Of a stretch of DNA of 64,000 nucleotides, positions 24,134 to 31,917 are shown piece after piece. The stretch covers positions 1 to 64,000 of IMG/VR virus record IMGVR_UViG_3300011113_000652; one strand, 5' to 3'. Source of the DNA: a virus. Numbering within the stretch: position 1 is the first letter of the stretch; every line of letters starts with the position of its first letter. Position numbers and translations under genes: made by a program. The notes under the pieces were generated by a model. That model had not been told where the DNA came from. It saw only the letters and a list, made by a program, of their open reading frames with translations, and did not search any database.

Positions 24134-24210
24134 ACCCCGGTGGCGCAACTGGTAGACGCACTCTCCTCAGAAGGGAGCTGTTGAAGGTTCGAATCCTTCC
24201 CGGGGCACCA
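24134..24210 (+). tRNA. tRNA-Leu-like (CAG) with a short variable arm
   Basis: D arm T-G-G-C-G-C...T-G-G-T-A-G-A-C-G-C is typical of bacterial tRNA-Leu and the anticodon loop CTCAGAA reads CUG. Yet the variable region is only 5 nt (CTGTT) and not the long class II arm, and the acceptor stem has an A x C mismatch at 1:72. CCA is encoded and the T stem GAAGG/CCTTC is intact. Confidence 0.8.
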
Positions 24211-24239
24211 TTGACATCAGCAGTATTTTGTAGTATAAT
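24211..24239 (+). promoter_or_regulatory. sigma70-type promoter of the rpoZ-like gene
   Basis: TTGACA (24211-24216), 17-nt spacer, TATAAT (24234-24239), beginning immediately after the tRNA CCA. Perfect hexamers suggest early, strong expression. Confidence 0.8.
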
Positions 24240-24260
24240 TGTTGTTTACAAGGAGAAATC

Positions 24261-24482
24261 ATGAGTGTAAGAATCGAAAGTCGTAGTGGCGAAATTGATA
24301 CCGAACGCTGTGTTGAACATGCCGGGGGTCGTTATGACCTTGTGATTGCTGCTGCACAACGCTTGAGAGAAATGAAGCGCCGTGCCCGCGAAACCAACTC
24401 CTGGGTCACACCCATTGATGCACTTAAAGAGGTACAGAGTGGAACTTTTAACATGACTGATTATTTGGTAAAGGTAAAATAA
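24261..24482 (+). CDS. rpoZ: RNA polymerase omega subunit-like protein
   Basis: 73 aa. R-C-V-E-H-A-G-G-R-Y-D-L-V-I-A-A-A-Q-R-L-R matches the core helix of bacterial RpoZ (x-x-N-R-F-D-L-V-L-L-A-A-x-R-A-R), followed by a T-P-I-D-A-L-K-E-V-Q-S-G segment like the A-L-R-E-I-x-x-G of omega. Somewhat shorter than E. coli RpoZ (91 aa). It could bind host RNA polymerase beta' and replace omega. AAGGAG 5 nt before ATG. The assignment is by motif only. Confidence 0.65.
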   Translation: MSVRIESRSGEIDTERCVEHAGGRYDLVIAAAQRLREMKRRARETNSWVTPIDALKEVQSGTFNMTDYLVKVK

Positions 24483-24484
24483 AC

Positions 24485-24643
24485 ATGGCAAAACATCAAA
24501 GTGCAGGTGAACTAAGCAGAACTATCGCTGGCCAGTGGACCAAGACCGAAAAGCGTTCAGCGGCCAGTAGAAGCATCACAGAAGCCAACAAGAAGGCACA
24601 CCAGATACAAAAAAAATTCGCTCAACAGCAAAGCATGAAATAG
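24485..24643 (+). CDS. small basic hypothetical protein
   Basis: 52 aa, start ATG 2 nt after the RpoZ-like stop, so coupled to it. Lys/Gln/Ser-rich helix (N-K-K-A-H-Q-I-Q-K-K-F-A-Q-Q-Q). Could be a nucleic-acid or RNA-polymerase-binding peptide; no family recognised. Confidence 0.55.
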   Translation: MAKHQSAGELSRTIAGQWTKTEKRSAASRSITEANKKAHQIQKKFAQQQSMK

Positions 24644-24652
24644 ATTCAACAT

Positions 24653-24727
24653 GCACCGTTCGTCTATCGGTTAGGACACCCGCCTTTCACGCAGGTAAGA
24701 GCGGTTCGATTCCGCTACGGTGTACCA
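24653..24727 (+). tRNA. tRNA-Glu (TTC)
   Basis: Acceptor GCACCGT/ACGGTGT (G:T at 1:72), anticodon loop CTTTCAC with TTC, T stem GCGGT/TCCGC with the usual T-T-C-G-A loop, encoded CCA. One mismatch in the anticodon stem (CCCGC/GCAGG). Confidence 0.85.
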
Positions 24728-24784
24728 AATATTTTGTAGAGTAGTCACGCAAAATAAGTAAGCATATCAATCAGGATCACAAAC

Positions 24785-24997
24785 ATGGCAAAATCTCTAC
24801 AGCGTAAAAAACCTGGCTACACCCGAAGTGGCGAAGTCAAGATCGTAAGTCTCAGTGTCAAACAACTCACTGAGTTGAAAGAAAAAACACAGGCCAAAAA
24901 GAAGCAAGCAAGAATACAACGCAGGATCAATCTGCTGGAAAGTCGACCCGGATATACTGAGCCGGTGAGCACAGCAACAGAAGTAGCAACAGAGTAA
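24785..24997 (+). CDS. small basic coiled-coil hypothetical protein
   Basis: 70 aa. Central region L-T-E-L-K-E-K-T-Q-A-K-K-K-Q-A-R-I-Q-R-R is highly basic and helical, and P-G-Y-T occurs twice (residues 10-13 and near 55). No recognised family; basic character suggests nucleic-acid binding. Confidence 0.55.
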   Translation: MAKSLQRKKPGYTRSGEVKIVSLSVKQLTELKEKTQAKKKQARIQRRINLLESRPGYTEPVSTATEVATE

Positions 24998-25005
24998 TTT
25001 TCTGG

Positions 25006-25076
25006 GCCCTTTTAATATAATGGTAATATGCTAGATTTGTAATCTTGACATGGGAGTTCGATTCTCTCAAAGGGCA
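25006..25076 (+). tRNA. tRNA-Thr (TGT), CCA not encoded
   Basis: Acceptor GCCCTTT/AAAGGGC, anticodon loop TTTGTAA, T stem GGGAG/CTCTC with a wobble. Anticodon stem CTAGA/TCTTG contains a T x T mismatch. Unlike the other tRNAs here, CCA is not in the DNA. Confidence 0.8.
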
Positions 25077-25096
25077 TACTATTCCAAGGACACATA

Positions 25097-25261
25097 ATGA
25101 GCAAAATGAGCGATTTATTAAAACAGGCATTGGCCAAAAAACAAGGCACAACGCACATCGAAGGTGATGACGCACCTCAAGTAGAACGTAAAACTGCCAA
25201 ACAGCGAGCACCTGTGATTGGCAAAAAACCACCTACACGAAGTGCTGGTCGTGGTCGCTGA
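25097..25261 (+). CDS. small basic hypothetical protein
   Basis: 54 aa; start ATG 25097 after CCAAGGA. N-terminal helix M-S-D-L-L-K-Q-A-L-A-K-K, then a Pro/Arg-rich tail ending R-S-A-G-R-G-R, typical of an RNA- or DNA-binding tail. Its stop is 3 nt before the PP-loop gene. Confidence 0.5.
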   Translation: MSKMSDLLKQALAKKQGTTHIEGDDAPQVERKTAKQRAPVIGKKPPTRSAGRGR

Positions 25262-25264
25262 ACA

Positions 25265-26440
25265 ATGATAAGCCTTGAACAAAACACCAAACTTGGCTTT
25301 TACACAGTGGGTGATAAGGTATTTTACAGCAAGCCACAGGCCTTGATCGAAGCCACACTCACTGGACATCATCCTCATTGGAATTTCAATCGGGAGATTT
25401 TCCTTAAGGAACCGTGGCAACAAGAACCTTTAGCATCCCTGAGAGATTTATATCGTATACGAGCACAGCAGTTGCGAGAAAAGTATGATTACATACGGCT
25501 GGAATGCAGTGGTGGAGCAGACAGTACCACCACTCTTTATAGTTTTTTATTGAATGGGATCCATATTGATGAAATTATATTCAGATATCCCAAACAGGGC
25601 GAACACGGAATCACTCCTAACGCAAATAATACCAAACCAGAAAACACATTAAGCGAATGGGAGTATGCTGCCAAACCCTTGCTAAAATGGGTGAGCCAAA
25701 ACTATCCCAAAGTGCGTGTCACCTTTCATGATTACAGTGACAACATTCTTAAATTTAAAAACGACGAAAGTTGGACTGATGTTGCCAAAGATTATCTACA
25801 TCCAGAACACACGTTCAAGCATGATCCTCTTGCCACCAGCGATCAAATTAATTTAGCCGAGTCGGGCAAGCGTATATGTGTGCTATATGGCATAGACAAA
25901 CCAAAAATTTGCATACGCGATGGCCGATGGTATTTTTATTTCTTAGATCTGCAGGCAAATCATGCCAACACCAATGTTGGGCACTTTACAAATATTACTA
26001 CCGAATATTTCTTTTGGTCGCCTGATCTCCCAGAACTGCTGAGAAAACAAGTACATGTTATACGTAACTGGTTTATGCAACCTATGAATCGTCATTTACA
26101 GTTTTTGATCCGATGGCCCAATCACTCCGTAGCTCAACGTACCACCTATGAAAGTTTGACCAAGCCATTGATCTATCCTGATTATGATCCTACGACCTGG
26201 CAAACCAGCAAACCCACCAACAATTTTTATGCCGAAATGGGGTATTGGTTTTATAAAAATTTCCAAGACAGCAGATTTTACAAGGTTTGGGAAGCTGGCA
26301 TCGATCACATGGTAAACAAAATAGATCCAAAATATTTTACCTACGAATTGGGCAGACCAGTGGGATTCGTCGGATTCTTTGATGAATTTTATGAAATCGG
26401 TTCCAGTGATTTTGTCAATAACGATATCGCATATCAATAG
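25265..26440 (+). CDS. PP-loop (N-type ATP pyrophosphatase) protein
   Basis: 391 aa. L-E-C-S-G-G-A-D-S-T-T near residue 80 is the PP-loop that binds ATP in asparagine synthetase, GMP synthetase and QueC-type enzymes, which adenylate a carbonyl or carboxylate for amide or nitrile formation. The N-terminus has F-Y-S-K-P-Q-A-L and a W-N-F-N element shared with the paralogue at 29487. No glutaminase domain or QueC zinc cysteines are visible, so ammonia or an amine would be the acceptor. Its stop is 7 nt before an exported TctC protein. Confidence 0.65.
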   Translation: MISLEQNTKLGFYTVGDKVFYSKPQALIEATLTGHHPHWNFNREIFLKEPWQQEPLASLRDLYRIRAQQLREKYDYIRLECSGGADSTTTLYSFLLNGIHIDEIIFRYPKQGEHGITPNANNTKPENTLSEWEYAAKPLLKWVSQNYPKVRVTFHDYSDNILKFKNDESWTDVAKDYLHPEHTFKHDPLATSDQINLAESGKRICVLYGIDKPKICIRDGRWYFYFLDLQANHANTNVGHFTNITTEYFFWSPDLPELLRKQVHVIRNWFMQPMNRHLQFLIRWPNHSVAQRTTYESLTKPLIYPDYDPTTWQTSKPTNNFYAEMGYWFYKNFQDSRFYKVWEAGIDHMVNKIDPKYFTYELGRPVGFVGFFDEFYEIGSSDFVNNDIAYQ

Positions 26441-26447
26441 GAGCACT

Positions 26448-27344
26448 ATGAAAAAACTTTTAGGAATTCTGTTTGTGATGTTGGTCTCTACTGCACAGGC
26501 ACGAGAAACCGTGACCCTTGTCTATCCCTGGGGAATGGGTGATCCCATGGCCAACTACAGTCGTACTTTGATAGAAGTAGCCAACAAACAGCAAGACAAA
26601 TATATCTTTGTCTTAGAAAATCGCCCTGGCGCAGGAGGAACCATTGCAGCCAAACATGTACAAACCAATTCCAATTCTATCTTGGCAGCCAGCACTGCTT
26701 TTTTTGTGCGGCCAAATTTTTATCCTGATGCTAGTCACGACATCAATCAATTCCGTGTATTAATGACTCAATGTACGGTGCCCATGGTTATTAGCAGCAA
26801 TCAATATCGTTCCTGGAATGATATTCCTAGAGATACTCCACTTCTCACTGGAGTCAGTGGTATAGGTGCCACTACACACCTCATTGCCTTGCAGATAAAA
26901 CAAAAATATCCTAGTCTGACTGTGGTACCTTATAAAAGCACACAAGAAAGCACACTGGACTTGGTCGGGGCCCGAATAAATCTTAACGTGGGATTTCCTC
27001 AAGAAGTTGCACAATGGATTTCAACCGGTAAAGCACATGGACTAGGAGTAACAGGAACTCGCCCGATCAACAATATACCAACTATGAGTAGTCTTGGTTA
27101 TCAACACATGGATAGCATGGGTAATGGACACAGTCTTATAGTAAATCTACAGGTATCACAAGCTAAATTTCAAGAATGGCGACGTATTTTTCTAAAGGCT
27201 GCACAGCACTACTCGGTTAGACAAAGTTATGAACTTGACCACTGTGTGCCAATGGATTTTGATATGAAGCAAACTAACAGCTGGTATACCCAGCAAACTA
27301 CATTCTGGAAAGAACAATCAAAATCAGTGCAACTTGATAAATGA
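26448..27344 (+). CDS. TctC-family periplasmic binding protein
   Basis: 298 aa from ATG 26448 (AGGAG upstream; the long in-frame extension overlaps the previous gene). Signal peptide M-K-K-L-L-G-I-L-F-V-M-L-V, cleavage after A-Q-A. V-Y-P-W-G-M-G-D near the start replaces the family's V-P-F-x-x-G-G, and E-N-R-P-G-A-G-G-T is the TctC/Bug signature. Such proteins bind carboxylates in the periplasm and hand them to TctAB. No TctA or TctB is in the window. Confidence 0.8.
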   Translation: MKKLLGILFVMLVSTAQARETVTLVYPWGMGDPMANYSRTLIEVANKQQDKYIFVLENRPGAGGTIAAKHVQTNSNSILAASTAFFVRPNFYPDASHDINQFRVLMTQCTVPMVISSNQYRSWNDIPRDTPLLTGVSGIGATTHLIALQIKQKYPSLTVVPYKSTQESTLDLVGARINLNVGFPQEVAQWISTGKAHGLGVTGTRPINNIPTMSSLGYQHMDSMGNGHSLIVNLQVSQAKFQEWRRIFLKAAQHYSVRQSYELDHCVPMDFDMKQTNSWYTQQTTFWKEQSKSVQLDK

Positions 27345-27352
27345 TATAAATA
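27345..27352 (+). promoter_or_regulatory. T4-like late promoter box TATAAATA
   Basis: Perfect match immediately after the TctC stop codon, 135 nt before the DctP-like gene. Transcription from here would include the structured leader. Confidence 0.6.
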
Positions 27353-27357
27353 AATCA

Positions 27358-27487
27358 GCAGCGCCAACAGGGGTTGACGCCGGATTCAATGACGCTTAGA
27401 GTCAAACTCTTTTACTAATGTGTGACATTAGAACGCCTACCGTAGCGATAAAATCGCAAGCACCAGATATAAAAATAGGAAATACAA
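27358..27487 (+). promoter_or_regulatory. structured 5' leader of the DctP-like gene
   Basis: 130 non-coding nt with three hairpins: GCGcCAAC/GTTGaCGC (one mismatch, from 27360), CTAATGT/ACATTAG (27416-27432) and GCGAT/ATCGC (27445-27457). A TAGGAAA ribosome site follows. Matches no riboswitch class I can name. Confidence 0.45.
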
Positions 27488-28441
27488 ATGACTAAAACTA
27501 CTAAAATCCGTTGGGTGATCGCTCACGAGCCGTTGAGCTTGTTTATTCGTGCTGCTAAAGATTTTGAGCGCGAAGTAAATGCCCAACAAAGCACGCATAA
27601 GTTAGAGATTGAAATTATGACTTTGAGTGAATACAGCGAACGCCATAACAACGGTGTTGTTGTTACCAAACACGATTTGTTAGACTTAATGGATAACAAT
27701 AAAATTGAAATGAGTCAAATGTATACTACATGGCTTGCTGAACATTATAGTAATGACATGCATGTGTTGGATATGCCTTTCTTGTTTGAAGATCATGATC
27801 ATGCCAGCCGTGTGTTGGAAGGTCCAGTTGGCGAATATCTGTTGGGCAGCATCAAAGAAAAGTCCAATATCCGTGGTCTGGCATTTACATACTCGGGCGG
27901 TTTCCGTTGCATCTTGAGTTCAAAACAAATCCATACATTGGCTGACTTTGCTGGCGCACCAATTCGTTCCAACAAAAACCCAATGGCCATGGAAACATTC
28001 CGTGCTATCGGTGCAGAACCAGTGGCAATGGAATTGGAAGAAATCAATCAGGCCACTGAATCTGGACTTGTAGTTGGTGGTGAAACTGCTTATCCAAGGA
28101 TTTATCCATTGGAACAAGACAAGTATCACAGTACGATTGTTGACAGCGAACACAGTTTGTTCTTGACATCCGTGATTATTACTGACACATTTTGGAACAG
28201 CCTTGATGCCGAACTACAACAAGTGATTAAAACTGCCGCTGTTAAAGCCGGTCGTAGTGAGCGTGTCGAGTCAATTATCGACGGTGAACAGGCCAAAGAG
28301 CGTTTTGTCAGCGAAGGCAAAGAAGTTGTGCGTCTTAGCACACAAGATCAAAAAGAATTTCGCCAACGCACTGCTGTAGTATATGACAAATTTAAAGATT
28401 TTTTCAGTCCAGGGCTAGTGGACCAAATTCAAAAAGGTTGA
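27488..28441 (+). CDS. DctP-like TRAP solute-binding protein without signal peptide
   Basis: 317 aa. Family features: L-D-M-P-F-L-F-E-D-H-D-H-A, V-L-E-G-P-V-G-E-Y-L-L near residue 112, G-L-A-F-T-Y-S-G-G-F-R, and A-P-I-R-S-N-K with the Arg expected to bind a substrate carboxylate. The N-terminus M-T-K-T-T-K-I-R-W-V-I-A-H starts directly at mature strand 1 and no signal peptide is possible, so the protein should stay in the cytoplasm. Codons differ from neighbours (more CGT, GGT, GTT, GAA), as in highly expressed genes. It has its own leader and terminator-like hairpin. Confidence 0.8.
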   Translation: MTKTTKIRWVIAHEPLSLFIRAAKDFEREVNAQQSTHKLEIEIMTLSEYSERHNNGVVVTKHDLLDLMDNNKIEMSQMYTTWLAEHYSNDMHVLDMPFLFEDHDHASRVLEGPVGEYLLGSIKEKSNIRGLAFTYSGGFRCILSSKQIHTLADFAGAPIRSNKNPMAMETFRAIGAEPVAMELEEINQATESGLVVGGETAYPRIYPLEQDKYHSTIVDSEHSLFLTSVIITDTFWNSLDAELQQVIKTAAVKAGRSERVESIIDGEQAKERFVSEGKEVVRLSTQDQKEFRQRTAVVYDKFKDFFSPGLVDQIQKG

Positions 28442-28449
28442 ACAAAGCA

Positions 28450-28480
28450 TAGCGAATGAATCTTTAAGATTCATTCGCTA
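28450..28480 (+). terminator. 13-bp perfect hairpin after the DctP-like gene
   Basis: TAGCGAATGAATC and its exact complement separated by TTTAA, followed by a T-rich stretch. Acts as a terminator or 3'-end stabiliser and closes the DctP unit. Confidence 0.65.
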
Positions 28481-28551
28481 TTGTCTGTATTTTTAAGTCA
28501 GTATCTCAAATCAAATTGTTGTAGTCTTGTTATTCTAAGAAAGGTTTACCC

Positions 28552-29487
28552 ATGAAAAAACTCATTATGGTATTCGTGGCGGCCATTTTGTGCTTGTGTG
28601 GTAACATGGCCATCGCGAATGTCACAATCATTGTGCCCTTTTCCGTCGGCGGAAATGTTGACTTATGGTCCAGACAATTGGCCAGCTTTTCAGACAAACA
28701 TCATAATACGCGAACCATAATCCAAAATCGTTCAGGAGCAGGCGGACTGATAGGCTACAATGCTTACCTGACATTACCGCCGGATGTAACATCCTTAATC
28801 GGCGTGGGGCCAGGTATAATGCTGTTCGAACCTATGCGCACCAAAGAAATTGACCCGTTGCGGGACTTGACTATAATTTCTCCTTTTCTGGCCAGTCCTG
28901 AGGTCATGGCAATCAACACAAAAACCAGCAAAGTCAAAACCATGAAGGAATTATTTGGGCCTACCAACAACAGGTTGAGCATAACCATTGGTGTGGGCGG
29001 CACAGCACATGAATTTTTTGCACGTTGGATGCAAAAGTATACCACACATGAGTTGATCATAGTTCCTTTCAAAGGCAGCGGCGACGTGAAAACTGCACTG
29101 TTGGGTGGACACATAGATATCATGCTGGATAATCTGGGTATCGTAGTTACCAACATAGGCAAAGACATTGAGATATTGGCATTAGGATCAGCTCCAACCG
29201 ATTCTAGATTCAATCAGTATCCGTTGATGCATGATTGGCTGGATGGGTTTATTTTTTACAACTGGTCAGCTCTGGCAGTAAACAGCAAGTTAGAGAAGAC
29301 ACAAATCCAAGAACTTAGAAAAAAATATTCACAACATGTTTTTTCAAAAGATTTTCAACGACAGGCACACGAACAAGGAATGGCAGTAATGTCTGTGCTA
29401 GATGGAACGTTTGAAGCTCAAATAAAAAAACAAGCCCATCAATGGCGCATGATAAATGATCAATTGAAGATTTTAAAAGCAAACTGA
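28552..29487 (+). CDS. TctC-family periplasmic binding protein (second copy)
   Basis: 311 aa. Signal peptide M-K-K-L-I-M-V-F-V-A-A-I-L with cleavage near A-I-A-N. The mature protein opens V-T-I-I-V-P-F-S-V-G-G-N-V-D, the canonical TctC motif, followed by Q-N-R-S-G-A-G-G-L. Closer to the family consensus than the copy at 26448. RBS AAAGG upstream. Its stop (TGATG) overlaps the start of the second PP-loop gene, tying binding protein and PP-loop enzyme together. Confidence 0.8.
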   Translation: MKKLIMVFVAAILCLCGNMAIANVTIIVPFSVGGNVDLWSRQLASFSDKHHNTRTIIQNRSGAGGLIGYNAYLTLPPDVTSLIGVGPGIMLFEPMRTKEIDPLRDLTIISPFLASPEVMAINTKTSKVKTMKELFGPTNNRLSITIGVGGTAHEFFARWMQKYTTHELIIVPFKGSGDVKTALLGGHIDIMLDNLGIVVTNIGKDIEILALGSAPTDSRFNQYPLMHDWLDGFIFYNWSALAVNSKLEKTQIQELRKKYSQHVFSKDFQRQAHEQGMAVMSVLDGTFEAQIKKQAHQWRMINDQLKILKAN

Positions 29488-30662
29488 TGTATAACATATT
29501 TGACTTTGACAGATATGGTTATTATCTTTCATCCGATAAAAAAAAGTTTTACAACAAACTAGAATGTATTTTATACTGTAAGGCGCATGGTTTTGATTTT
29601 TCTTGGTGTTTCAATAACAACTACTTTGATCTGATAAACTGGTCGATCGAACCAAAATCTAGCATACAAGATTTATATGCACAACGAGCGCAAGAACTCA
29701 GGAACAAATACGATTATCTTGTCCTGCATCTCAGTGGTGGACATGACAGTGGAAATATCCTGCAGACCTTTGCTGTTAACGATATCAAACTGGATGAAGT
29801 AATTACACGTGGGCCGTTTTCTGACAGCATCCAGGATCCTACAATTAGATCTGCGGAAAATACCTATGCTGAGATTGGCCTTGCTGCAGTTCCTGCTGCA
29901 AAAATTTTCAAAGAACAATATCAACCTGATCTAAAAATTACCATAGTAGAGACCAAACAATTAGCCGTTAATATCATGAGAGATAACCCCGCCTGGTTTG
30001 AAGGATACAACGACTTAGATCCTGGCATGTTTTTACGTGCGACTCCAAATTATTTGGATCAAAGATATACCAAGATGGTGGATCAAGGAAAGACCGTGGC
30101 ACATATCACAGGCATGGAAAAACCAAGATTTTTTCGCCGAGGAAACAGCCTGCACCTGATATTTGATGATGAATCATTGAATCGACACAATCCGTTACGC
30201 AACGACAATAGCAACTATAATTTTATTGAACATTTTTATTGGGCGCCGTCAGCTGGCGAACTACTGTGCAAACAAGGGCACCTGGTGTTAAAAGCATTAA
30301 ATTGTTTGCAAAACGGTAAATCGCATGCAGACAAACTCTTAACCGATTGGGGCAGTCGCAACATTCAAGATTGGATAGCATCTGTAATTTACCCTAAGAA
30401 ATTTTTGCCGCACTGGGATTGTCAAAAAGCCAGTCATGGTTTTATAAGAGACTGGGACAGTTGGTTTTATCGTGACGAAAATGCTGATTTTTTGAGGGCC
30501 TGGCAACAAGGCATGCAATATCTAAACTCAGTGGTGCCAGTCGGCCATATGAAAAAAAACAACATGTATCTTGGTGGTTTTAAACCAAAATTTTCTATTG
30601 ACAGATACCTTGGCGAAATCTGTGCTACTTCTAGCCCGTACCAACAAGTCAGCATGCACTAA
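29487..30662 (+). CDS. PP-loop (N-type ATP pyrophosphatase) protein, second copy
   Basis: 391 aa, the same length as its paralogue at 25265. L-H-L-S-G-G-H-D-S-G-N near residue 79 is the PP-loop; S-I-Q-D-L-Y-A-Q-R-A-Q-E-L-R-N-K-Y-D-Y just before it is nearly shared with the other copy (L-Y-R-I-R-A-Q-Q-L-R-E-K-Y-D-Y). The two are otherwise quite diverged, suggesting different substrates. One-nt overlap with the TctC stop. Confidence 0.65.
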   Translation: MYNIFDFDRYGYYLSSDKKKFYNKLECILYCKAHGFDFSWCFNNNYFDLINWSIEPKSSIQDLYAQRAQELRNKYDYLVLHLSGGHDSGNILQTFAVNDIKLDEVITRGPFSDSIQDPTIRSAENTYAEIGLAAVPAAKIFKEQYQPDLKITIVETKQLAVNIMRDNPAWFEGYNDLDPGMFLRATPNYLDQRYTKMVDQGKTVAHITGMEKPRFFRRGNSLHLIFDDESLNRHNPLRNDNSNYNFIEHFYWAPSAGELLCKQGHLVLKALNCLQNGKSHADKLLTDWGSRNIQDWIASVIYPKKFLPHWDCQKASHGFIRDWDSWFYRDENADFLRAWQQGMQYLNSVVPVGHMKKNNMYLGGFKPKFSIDRYLGEICATSSPYQQVSMH

Positions 30663-30679
30663 CATCTGATAATTTCCGG

Positions 30680-30708
30680 TTGACCTTTAAATCTACACAT
30701 TGTATAAT
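30680..30708 (+). promoter_or_regulatory. sigma70-type promoter of the MoxR gene
   Basis: TTGACC (30680-30685), 17-nt spacer, TATAAT (30703-30708). Leader of about 46 nt with AAAGGA before ATG 30762. Confidence 0.8.
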
Positions 30709-30761
30709 AGTCGTATAGTAGTTAATTTCAACCTGTAGTAAGTACGTAAAAGGACACAGCC

Positions 30762-31847
30762 ATGTCAGAAACAAGAACAGTCACTTCGGTGCAGGCTCGC
30801 AAGAGTCTGCTCAAAGCCTTTGCAAAAAAACGCCCACTTTTTTTGTGGGGTCCTCCCGGTATCGGTAAATCGGAATTGGTAGCCGATATTGCCCAGGAAC
30901 TTGGTGGCCACATGATCGACCTCCGACTTGGTCAGATGGAGCCCACTGATATCCGTGGTATTCCGTTTTACAACAAAGATTCAGGCAAAATGGACTGGGC
31001 CGAGCCAGTGGATTTGCCAACTGCGGAGTTTGCCAGTCAGTATCCTATCGTAGTCCTGTTCTTGGACGAGATGAATTCGGCAGCCCCGAGTGTTCAAGCC
31101 GCGGCATATCAGTTGATCCTGAATCGCCGTTGTGGCAAATACTTCTTGCCTGACAATGTGGTCATGGTGGCTGCAGGTAATCGTGAAAGCGACAAAGGTG
31201 TTACATATAGAATGCCCACACCCTTGGCCAATCGTTTCATACACCAAGAAATGCGTGTGGACTTTGCGAGTTATCAAGAGTGGGCAGTCAACAACAACAT
31301 CCACAAGGACGTGGTAGGTTACTTGAGTTTCGCCAAGCAGGACTTGTATGACTTTGATCCCAAATCAGCCAGCCGTGCCTTTGCAACACCAAGGTCGTGG
31401 ACATTCGTAAGCCAATTGCTTGAAGATGAAGATGGTGATGATGACACTATCATGAACTTGATCGCAGGCACGGTGGGCGAAGGTCTTGCTGTGAAATTCA
31501 TGGCACACCGCAAGGTTGCTGGACGCATGCCCCGGCCTGAAGACATCTTGAGTGGCAAAGAGAAAGATCTCAATGTCAAAGAAGTCAGTGCCATGTACAG
31601 CCTGGTCATCAGCATGTGCTACGAGCTCAAGGGTGCAATTGAAAAAAAGGTGCCAGACAAGCAGTTCCATGAAATGGCCGACCACTTCTTCAAATACATG
31701 ATGCAAAACTTTGAGACTGAATTGGTTGTTATGGGTGCTAGAATTGCTCTTACCACCTACAACTTACCGTTCCAGCCTACCAAGTTGAAAAACTTTGATG
31801 AGTTCCACAACCGCTTCGGTAAGTATATTTTGCAAGCTTCGGCCTAG
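30762..31847 (+). CDS. MoxR-type AAA+ ATPase
   Basis: 361 aa. G-P-P-G-I-G-K-S near residue 27 (Walker A), F-L-D-E-M-N (Walker B), A-A-G-N-R-E as sensor 1, and L-A-N-R-F as the arginine-finger region. MoxR ATPases act as chaperones with a VWA partner; the obvious one is at 37297, 5.4 kb downstream with the same promoter type. I recall this pair from T4-like marine phages, where its job is unknown. Confidence 0.85.
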   Translation: MSETRTVTSVQARKSLLKAFAKKRPLFLWGPPGIGKSELVADIAQELGGHMIDLRLGQMEPTDIRGIPFYNKDSGKMDWAEPVDLPTAEFASQYPIVVLFLDEMNSAAPSVQAAAYQLILNRRCGKYFLPDNVVMVAAGNRESDKGVTYRMPTPLANRFIHQEMRVDFASYQEWAVNNNIHKDVVGYLSFAKQDLYDFDPKSASRAFATPRSWTFVSQLLEDEDGDDDTIMNLIAGTVGEGLAVKFMAHRKVAGRMPRPEDILSGKEKDLNVKEVSAMYSLVISMCYELKGAIEKKVPDKQFHEMADHFFKYMMQNFETELVVMGARIALTTYNLPFQPTKLKNFDEFHNRFGKYILQASA

Positions 31848-31857
31848 AAATAGGCCC

Positions 31858-31900
31858 GGAAGGCTGTGGTCATCACAGGCTGTGTCCATCACAGCCTTCC
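31858..31900 (+). terminator. hairpin after the MoxR gene
   Basis: GGAAGGCTGTG and CACAGCCTTCC form an 11-bp stem around a 21-nt loop, followed by ATCTTTATT. The T run is imperfect. Confidence 0.6.
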
Positions 31901-31917
31901 ATCTTTATTGACATAAT

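Noticed and set aside
26379-26447. Longer N-terminus for the first TctC protein
   Set aside because: It would overlap the PP-loop gene by 62 nt and hide the signal peptide; ATG 26448 has an AGGAG and begins the signal sequence.
27358-27487. Glutamine (glnA) riboswitch
   Set aside because: Some resemblance in short segments, but the conserved core and pairing order could not be laid out; kept only as an unassigned structured leader.
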